A stretch of 10,948 nt of DNA, taken from contig JBHHVZ010000093.1 of NCBI GenBank assembly GCA_046756245.1, forward strand, positions 1 to 10,948. The letters run 5' to 3'. Positions 7,423 to 10,948 of this stretch are shown one piece after another. The notes beneath the pieces were generated by a model, which saw nothing but the letters and a program-made list of their open reading frames with translations, made no database searches and was not told the origin of the DNA. The translations under genes were made by a program, and so were the position numbers. The stretch's first letter is position 1, and each line of letters opens with the position of its first letter. This DNA comes from G021776435 sp046756245 (GTDB lineage Bacteria; Pseudomonadota; Alphaproteobacteria; Caulobacterales; Parvularculaceae).

Positions 7423-8109
7423 TTGACGCATAGCTTTAAATCCAAATCGCTCACGGAGCTCGACGATTATATGTCGTATCCGGAAGACGACATGCGCGAG
7501 CGTGCAACCGTGTTTTATGACGAAATAAAACGCCGCCACACCTTGCGCGACTTTGCGCCGGATCCGGTTCCCCGCGACATACTCGAGACGTGCATCGCGG
7601 CGGCAGGGCGCGCGCCTTCAGGCGGCAATCATCAGCCCTGGCATTTCGCGCTGGTGGGCGATCCGGCGAAAAAGCACGAGATCCGGCTCGCCGCTGAAAA
7701 GGAAGAGCGCGCCTTTTACGAAGGGCGCGCCGGCGCGGAATGGCTCGAGGCGCTAGGTCCCCTCGGCACCAACGAAGACAAGTCTTTTCTCGACGTAGCG
7801 CCGTGGCTCATCGCCGTTTTCGCTCAGCGGCGCGGCGGCGTCGAGGCCGGCATGAACAAGAAAAACTATTATGTGAATGAAAGCGTCGGCATCGCCTGCG
7901 GCTTTCTCATCGCTGCGCTCCACCACGCCGGGCTCGCAACGCTTACGCACACGCCGAAGCCGATGACGTTTCTAAACAAAGCTCTCAACCGTCCGTCTAC
8001 GGAAAAACCATATTTGCTGATCGTTACGGGGAAAGCATCGCCAAACGCGGAAATACCCGAGCACGCCCTGAAGAAGAAAGCGCTCAAGGATATTCTGACG
8101 GTGTTTTAG
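7423..8109 (+). CDS. Nitroreductase-fold flavoprotein, iodotyrosine deiodinase-like
   Basis: This is an FMN-dependent nitroreductase-superfamily protein of 228 residues from the TTG at 7423. FMN contacts expected for the fold are visible: RRHTLRDF (38-44), APSGGNHQPWHF (64-75) and the late block around THTPKP (175-180). It resembles animal iodotyrosine deiodinase over its whole length, including FYEGRAGAEWLEALGPLGT and ESVGIACGFLIAALHHAGLAT. E95, Y99 and K120 have the same spacing as the human residues E157, Y161 and K182, recalled as gripping the iodotyrosine zwitterion. Reductive dehalogenation of a halotyrosine is thus a fair guess, but other substrates are possible. The start is uncertain: AGGAG at 7407-7411 serves the TTG, while ATG codons at 7471 and 7492 also keep the conserved core. 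It follows mutL by 18 nt and is probably co-transcribed with it. Confidence 0.88.
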   Translation: MTHSFKSKSLTELDDYMSYPEDDMRERATVFYDEIKRRHTLRDFAPDPVPRDILETCIAAAGRAPSGGNHQPWHFALVGDPAKKHEIRLAAEKEERAFYEGRAGAEWLEALGPLGTNEDKSFLDVAPWLIAVFAQRRGGVEAGMNKKNYYVNESVGIACGFLIAALHHAGLATLTHTPKPMTFLNKALNRPSTEKPYLLIVTGKASPNAEIPEHALKKKALKDILTVF

Positions 8110-8139
8110 GGCGCGGTTGCAAGGCGAGGAATCACCTCG

Positions 8140-8184
8140 CGTCATCCCGGATGCGCTGCGCGCTGCATTGCGCACGGGACGACG
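8140..8184. repeat. Palindromic repeat of the CGTCATCCCG type, copy 2
   Basis: CGTCATCCCG (8140-8149) faces CGGGACGACG (8175-8184) with one mismatch, and the interior is GCGC-rich with partial self-complementarity. It is a diverged relative of 5279-5333. It lies between the convergent nitroreductase and TraB-family genes, where its fold could help stop transcription from both sides. Confidence 0.7.
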
Positions 8185-8219
8185 AACACGGCTTGGCCTT
8201 TCGTGAATCGGCTTGGCGA

Positions 8220-9197
8220 TTACTCCCCGGCGCCGTAACGTTCGACCTTGAGTCCCTTGGCTTCAAGCAGCGCCGGAACGGAGTGTTCGCCGACAAGATG
8301 CGCCGCGCCGACGGCGACGAGGGCTTTGCCGCCGCTATTTTCGATTACGCCGGCGAGCTTTTCCGCCCAGGCTGCGTTGCGGTCGACAATCAGAATATCG
8401 AAAATTTCAGGCGCGACGTCGCGCATGGATTTGTTCATCAGCACATCAATCGCTTGCGCATCGCCGCGCGCCCAGGCTGCGAACAGCGTATCGAAGTCTT
8501 CCTTCTGGTCCTCCCATTCCCGAAGCGTGAATACGAGAAGATTCTTCTCCGTTTCCGGTTCGAGATCGGTGAAGAAGGAGAGCTGCTGGTCTATCGTCTC
8601 AAAGAATCTGAGCATACGTCCGCTTTTGCGCGCCTCCGCCATCAGCACGGAATCAACGCCCGATCCCGGGTCGAACCCCTGCTTGACGATGAACTGTACG
8701 CTGATTGTCAGGAACGCCTGCCACGGACGCATCGGGTCGATCGCCGCCATCGGCAGGCCGAGCTCATGGGCGACAGCGGCGAGCTTGGCGGCGTCGGGCT
8801 CGTCCAGCAAACCCGAAAGCGTCGTCCCGGGCGGGTTGAAGCCCTTCATCATCAGAATCTGAACGGTGCGCTGCTGGGCTTCGGCGGTGTCGGCTTCGAC
8901 TTCGAAATAGTATGTCTCCGCCTGTTCAAACGCCGTGTCGAGCGCCGCGCTGCGCCATTCGAGACCGGGCGGCAGGATGTGAAACGTGCCGACGAGCCAG
9001 ATCTCGCTGTCCTCGTCCGTAACCCGCCACATCGGCGGCGCCGCTTTTTTAATGGCGCCGATCGCCGGGGCCGATTCCGCCGCCGCGGTTGGCGCGATCA
9101 GAGGGGGACACAGGCTCGCAATAAGCCATCCCAGACAATAAATGACGAAAGCGGTTGTTCCGCCGCGGCGCGCAGCATTCGGTCTGCACAGTGTCAC
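8220..9197 (-). CDS. TraB/GumN-family exported protein
   Basis: This is a bacterial member of the TraB/PrgY/GumN family, putative metal-dependent hydrolases of uncertain substrate. The two family signatures are present: GTFH (70-73, within WRVTDEDSEIWLVGTFHILPP) near the start and GAAH (297-300, within VAVGAAHLVGEHSV) near the end, and their histidines would form the active site. Residues 1-40 look like a signal peptide, with a basic start, hydrophobic VIYCLGWLIASLC and a likely cut near TAAA-ES, so it is probably periplasmic. The start chosen is the GTG whose first base is 9197: GGAGG (plus-strand CCTCC at 9205-9209) precedes it by 7 nt. The frame is open to 9509 on this strand, but that part runs through hairpin repeats and is not coding. 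The product has 325 residues. It converges with the nitroreductase gene. Confidence 0.88.
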   Translation of the reverse strand: MTLCRPNAARRGGTTAFVIYCLGWLIASLCPPLIAPTAAAESAPAIGAIKKAAPPMWRVTDEDSEIWLVGTFHILPPGLEWRSAALDTAFEQAETYYFEVEADTAEAQQRTVQILMMKGFNPPGTTLSGLLDEPDAAKLAAVAHELGLPMAAIDPMRPWQAFLTISVQFIVKQGFDPGSGVDSVLMAEARKSGRMLRFFETIDQQLSFFTDLEPETEKNLLVFTLREWEDQKEDFDTLFAAWARGDAQAIDVLMNKSMRDVAPEIFDILIVDRNAAWAEKLAGVIENSGGKALVAVGAAHLVGEHSVPALLEAKGLKVERYGAGE

Positions 9198-9316
9198 GCG
9201 TGCGCCTCCCTGTTTGCGGCGCGCCGCGCTCGCGCGGGAAACGCCTGGCCCTTGCGGGGATTGTGCTCCCCGCGCGCCGGCCATTGTGGCGAGTCTCGCT
9301 TGCCGGCGAAAGGCCC

Positions 9317-9364
9317 CTAGAGCGCATTCCGAAAACCGGTTCCCGCTTTTCGGATATAATGCGC
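9317..9364. repeat. Hairpin element A of the CTAG array
   Basis: CTAG (9317-9320) is followed by arms GCGCATTCCGAAAA (9322-9335) and TTTTCGG...AATGCGC (9347-9364), with a 4-nt insertion in the right arm. The middle CCGGTTCCCGC and the AGAGCGC start resemble an intergenic palindrome common in Rhizobiales. Confidence 0.75.
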
Positions 9365-9378
9365 GACAAAACAAAAAC

Positions 9379-9422
9379 CTAGAGCATGTTCTCCGACTCG
9401 CATTTCGGAGAACATGCTCTAG
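9379..9422. repeat. Hairpin element B, perfect 18-bp inverted repeat
   Basis: CTAGAGCATGTTCTCCGA (9379-9396) and its exact reverse complement (9405-9422) are separated by an 8-nt loop. Both ends are CTAG. Similar A-rich linkers (AAACAAAAAC) lie on both sides. No T-run follows, so a terminator is not favoured. Confidence 0.92.
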
Positions 9423-9435
9423 AAACAAAAACTTG

Positions 9436-9512
9436 CTAGTGGTCCTGATGATTCCGACATTTGCTCGAGCGCGTGCGGAAAGGGAAGGCAAATGTCGGAA
9501 TCGGACCACTAG
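9436..9512. repeat. Hairpin element C, bulged long inverted repeat with CTAG ends
   Basis: The outer arms CTAGTGGTCC (9436-9445) and GGACCACTAG (9503-9512) pair over 10 bp. After a 4-nt bulge, TGAT, the inner arms GATTCCGACATTTGC (9450-9464) and GCAAATGTCGGAATC (9488-9502) pair over 15 bp. The 23-nt loop is purine-rich. It shares its last CTAG with element D. Confidence 0.9.
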
Positions 9513-9586
9513 TGTGGCGGATGTGGAATTCGTTAGATAATTTGCAGCAAACTCTCAAACGAGTTCCAAATCCAAAACCACACTAG
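9509..9586. repeat. Hairpin element D, bulged inverted repeat with CTAG ends
   Basis: The outer arms CTAGTGTGG (9509-9517) and CCACACTAG (9578-9586) are perfect. The inner arms at 9518-9534 and 9558-9574 pair at 15 of 17 positions, counting one G-U, with a 3-nt AAA bulge in the right arm. This mirrors the plan of elements C and E in the opposite orientation. Confidence 0.88.
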
Positions 9587-9599
9587 AATCATAAACTTG

Positions 9600-9675
9600 C
9601 TGGCGGCCTGATCGAATCCGAAGCTCATCCGGAGCAGGCTGAACAATGTGACGAACTTCAGGTTCGGGCTGCCAG
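9600..9675. repeat. Hairpin element E, diverged relative of element C
   Basis: The outer arms CTGGCGGCC (9600-9608) and GGCTGCCAG (9667-9675) pair with one G-U. The bulge TGAT (9609-9612) sits as in element C. The inner arms CGAATCCGAAG (9613-9623) and CTTCAGGTTCG (9656-9666) pair at 10 of 11 positions. The left flank AAACTTGCT is shared with element C. Confidence 0.82.
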
Positions 9676-9779
9676 GTAGTTATGAGGTGAAAAGGCGCGA
9701 GACACGGCCCGGACCCCTCCGGGCGATCCGGCGTCCGCGCCCGCCGTTGCGGCGGATTGGCGGCAAGGCGTCGGCCATG

Positions 9780-9808
9780 TTGCCGCGCCCGCGTGTTTCG
9801 CGTACACC
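9780..9808 (+). promoter_or_regulatory. Candidate promoter of the truncated tRNA-Arg gene
   Basis: TTGCCG (9780-9785) and TACACC (9803-9808) are 17 nt apart and end 20 nt before the 5' end of the tRNA remnant. This is the expected place for a tRNA promoter. Confidence 0.35.
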
Positions 9809-9828
9809 GCCCTCTTCCGAGCTTTTCA

Positions 9829-9869
9829 GCGCCCGTAGCTCAGCTGGATAGAGCGCCGCCCTCCGAAGG
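9829..9869 (+). pseudogene. Truncated tRNA-Arg(CCG), 5' half only
   Basis: The sequence reads as a normal tRNA up to about position 40. It has acceptor strand GCGCCCG (9829-9835), TA, D-stem GCTC (9838-9841) with GAGC (9851-9854), a 5' anticodon strand CCGCC (9856-9860), and loop CTCCGAA with anticodon CCG (9863-9865) for the Arg codon CGG. After the two bases GG the expected 3' anticodon strand, variable region, T-arm and acceptor 3' strand are missing. The next 240 nt contain no complement to GCGCCCG in the right place. The gene cannot make a functional tRNA as it stands. Confidence 0.85.
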
Positions 9870-10116
9870 ATGCAACAATAGACTTTGCGGGCTCGAAAAA
9901 CGGAGTGAAATTAGTTAGTTAGACAAAGCGATCTGAGAGTCGGGAGGCCGGAATCAGCACCATCTCAGCACCGCCTTTCAGAGAGGGATTTAACGCTTTA
10001 CAAAGACGTCGCATTACGTCGGCGCCGGCGTTCCGCATCCGGCTTGCAAAAGGGCTTGCGTAGAAGACGGAGTGTTGGGCAAAAGACAAATCGAAACGGG
10101 CTGACCGTTTCAATGA
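9870..10116. other. Unrecognised segment between truncated and complete tRNA-Arg genes
   Basis: No gene with a recognisable product is seen. A minus-strand frame (9919-10218) is open but its N-terminal part is the antisense of the tRNA, a common artefact. Its last 40 residues (from MRNAGADVMRRL to SDRFV) look protein-like and might be a decayed C-terminus, though I cannot name a family. A perfect hairpin, GAAACGG/CCGTTTC (10093-10111), lies directly before the complete tRNA. Confidence 0.45.
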
Positions 10117-10193
10117 GATCCCGTAGCTCAGTTGGATAGAGTGCCAGATTCCGAATCTGGAGGTCGCAGGTTCGAATCCTGCCGGGATCGCCA
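10117..10193 (+). tRNA. tRNA-Arg(CCG)
   Basis: This is a complete 77-nt cloverleaf. The acceptor stem is GATCCCG/CGGGATC, the D-arm GCTC/GAGT closes with a G-U pair, the anticodon stem is CCAGA/TCTGG, and the loop TTCCGAA has CCG at 10151-10153. The variable loop is AGGTC, and the T-arm is GCAGG-TTCGAAT-CCTGC. The discriminator is G and the CCA (10191-10193) is encoded. It reads the Arg codon CGG. Its stems differ from those of the truncated tRNA-Arg(CCG) at 9829, so it is not the displaced half of that gene. It may be the functional replacement. Confidence 0.96.
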
Positions 10194-10207
10194 ATAATTC
10201 GTGGTCC

Positions 10208-10253
10208 ATACCGGACACATGGTTTACATTTTATACCGGAGACATGGTTTACA
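10208..10253 (-). repeat. Two 21-bp direct repeats in the IS481-like end
   Basis: Copies at 10208-10228 and 10233-10253 differ at one base, with a 25-bp period. Each contains ATGGTTTACA (minus strand TGTAAACCAT). The inner copy includes the transposase stop codon. Such tandem motifs may be transposase binding sites or nested IS ends. Confidence 0.8.
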
Positions 10254-10434
10254 CTTTCTCCGGAGCGAATGGGTTTGAAGCCGGTTCGAGCCTGCAGGCG
10301 TCTTCATCGAAATATCCAAGATCATAGGTCATGAAGCTGGCGAGCCAGGGCCTGTCATCGACCTGCTTAATGCCGACCTTTTGGCCAGCGAAGACGGTTG
10401 AGAGATTGACCTTTTTGCGCCGGATGCAGATGCG
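10249..10434 (-). pseudogene. IS481-family transposase, C-terminal fragment
   Basis: The 61 residues run from RICIRRKKVNLSTVFAGQKV through VDDRPWLASFMTYDLGYFDE to NPFAPEKV and a TAA at 10249-10251. They match what I know of the C-terminus of DDE transposases of the IS481 type, downstream of the rve catalytic core. The catalytic DDE domain and N-terminal helix-turn-helix, about 250 or more residues, are absent. The minus-strand frame stays open upstream to 10494, but those 20 codons belong to the plus-strand sulfotransferase fragment. It is not functional. Confidence 0.75.
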
Positions 10435-10711
10435 CGCACTGAACGACGCAGACGGAGAAACGGCGGAGTCATCCGACGAAAAAATCTTCCTCAAAGCCGA
10501 AGAATTGCAGGCAAGCGGCGATCTTCGGGCGGCGGCGCGGCTCTACGCCAAGAGCGGCGCGCGGCTTCACCGATATTTCGCGCACCGTACGGACGGCGGC
10601 GTTGATGTTAAAGGCCCGGATTTCCTGATTATCGACGCGCCGCGCAGCGGATCGTCGTGGCTGAAAAACTGTCTCAAACGTCACCCGCAATTACGTGTGG
10701 CGAATGTGTGA
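10430..10711 (+). pseudogene. Fragment of a TPR/sulfotransferase-like gene
   Basis: The frame encodes a helical TPR-like segment (KIFLKAEELQASGDLRAAAR and LYAKSGA), then PDFLIIDAPRSGSSWLKNCL. APRSGSSWL (PRSGSSWL at 10640-10663) matches the 5'-phosphosulfate binding loop at the start of PAPS-dependent sulfotransferase domains. A full domain needs about 200 more residues, but the frame ends at a TGA (10709-10711) where HNH-endonuclease sequence begins in another frame. The 5' side is cut by the IS481 remnant at about 10434; the ATG at 10430 lies on that border, so the true start is unknown. I read it as broken at both ends. Confidence 0.65.
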
Positions 10712-10948
10712 ATCGGCCGAAGAACGCCTCGACGGAAACAACCGCCTCTTATTGGTGCCGCACGTAGATAAACTGTTCGACATTGGACTCATCTCATTTG
10801 AACGAGATGGAAAAGTCTTAGTTTCCGCTACTTTGGGAGCTCACTCTAAAACTGCACTGAATATCCAGGCGGCGATTCAGAATGGCGTTGGAGTGAAGTG
10901 GTCCTGCCTTTTTGGACAGCCCGGCGGCGATTTTAAGGTGTATCCGGT
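10698..10948 (+). pseudogene. HNH endonuclease (HNH_2 type), C-terminal fragment, runs off the window
   Basis: An open frame starting at about 10698 encodes WRMCESAEERLD, GNNRLLLVPHVDKLFDIGLI and SFERDGKVLVSA. This matches the second half of the HNH_2 nuclease fold, where the asparagine of GNN and the histidine of PHVD are the N and second H of the motif. The first histidine (usually in AAHI) should lie just upstream but is replaced by sulfotransferase-like sequence in a different frame, so the nuclease appears truncated at its N-terminus. The 40 or so residues after LVSAT (to the window edge, ending GGDFKVYP) are unfamiliar. The segment is less GC-rich than the rest of the window, consistent with transfer. 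Confidence 0.65.

Larger units (their letters stand above)
9198..9828. other. Gene-free repeat region between the TraB-family gene and the tRNA remnant
   Basis: No gene is supported here. From 9317 to 9675 it is filled by five consecutive hairpin elements, listed separately. Between 9676 and 9828 I see a GC-rich stretch with a hairpin at 9707-9724 (GCCCGGA/TCCGGGC, loop CCCC) and a candidate promoter for the truncated tRNA. Confidence 0.6.
10208..10434 (-). mobile_element. Remnant of an IS481-family insertion sequence (3' end)
   Basis: This is the end of an IS481-like element, read on the minus strand: the last 61 codons of the transposase followed by a terminal region with two 21-bp direct repeats. 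It begins about 15 nt after the tRNA CCA. The other end of the element is missing: transposase similarity stops at about 10434, where a TPR/sulfotransferase fragment begins. Confidence 0.75.

Noticed and set aside
8151..9320. Long plus-strand frame of 389 codons opposite the TraB-family gene
   Set aside because: It is the antisense of a clear TraB/GumN gene, with low-complexity Arg-rich sequence and no family features. High GC content often leaves such mirror frames open.
9379..9422. Rho-independent terminator at the 18-bp perfect hairpin
   Set aside because: No T-run follows on either strand, the ends are CTAG like its neighbours, and no gene ends close by. A mobile-type palindrome fits better.
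9198..9509. N-terminal extension of the TraB/GumN frame up to 9509 on the minus strand (429 residues in all)
   Set aside because: The extra 104 codons run through hairpin elements A, B and C, are arginine-rich and unlike the family. A GTG with a well-placed GGAGG at 9197 gives a normal signal peptide.
9919..10218. Minus-strand 99-codon ORF across the complete tRNA
   Set aside because: Its N-terminal part (GFEPATSRFGIWHSIQLSYG) is the antisense translation of the tRNA, a well-known annotation artefact. Only the tail merits a second look.
10331..10429. Start of the sulfotransferase-like frame at the ATG at 10331
   Set aside because: This part is the antisense of the IS481 transposase end, so the open frame there is accidental and the real 5' end has been lost.

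Overview
The window reads as a chromosomal segment of a GC-rich alphaproteobacterium, most likely order Hyphomicrobiales (Rhizobiales). This rests on the ileS-lspA-DUF3035 lipoprotein-mutL order, a MutL with an endonuclease-type C-terminus, GC-rich codon use, and intergenic palindromes of a kind common in that order. A methylotroph-type family (Methylocystaceae/Beijerinckiaceae) is only a guess.

Left and centre (1-9197) are a housekeeping region. It holds the 3' end of a His/Gly/Tyr-rich membrane-anchored protein (1-498), a palindromic repeat (517-635), ileS (823-3960), lspA overlapping ileS by ATGA (3957-4532), a DUF3035/BamF-like lipoprotein with its own candidate promoter (4596-5159), a repeat-containing spacer, mutL (5539-7404), a nitroreductase that closely resembles iodotyrosine deiodinase (7423-8109), and a convergent TraB/GumN-family secreted protein (8220-9197, minus). 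The main surprise here is that ileS carries an in-frame 129-nt copy of the same palindromic repeat that lies 1 kb upstream. It adds about 43 residues just before the WTTTPWT editing motif, much like the palindromic elements that insert into Rickettsia genes. The two copies are in opposite orientation and their stems differ by paired changes.

From 9317 to 9675 there is a head-to-tail array of five hairpin elements. Four have a CTAG at the left end and the fifth CTGG. Three of them share one design: a terminal stem, a 3-4 nt bulge, a second stem and a loop. This looks like a hot spot of nested MITE-like insertions.

The right end (9829-10948) looks like the edge of a genomic island or a scrap yard. 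A tRNA-Arg(CCG) gene is cut just after its anticodon loop. About 250 bp later a complete tRNA-Arg(CCG) of different sequence is present. Directly after it come the 3' end of an IS481-family transposase, a fragment of a TPR/sulfotransferase gene, and the C-terminal part of an HNH endonuclease that runs off the window.
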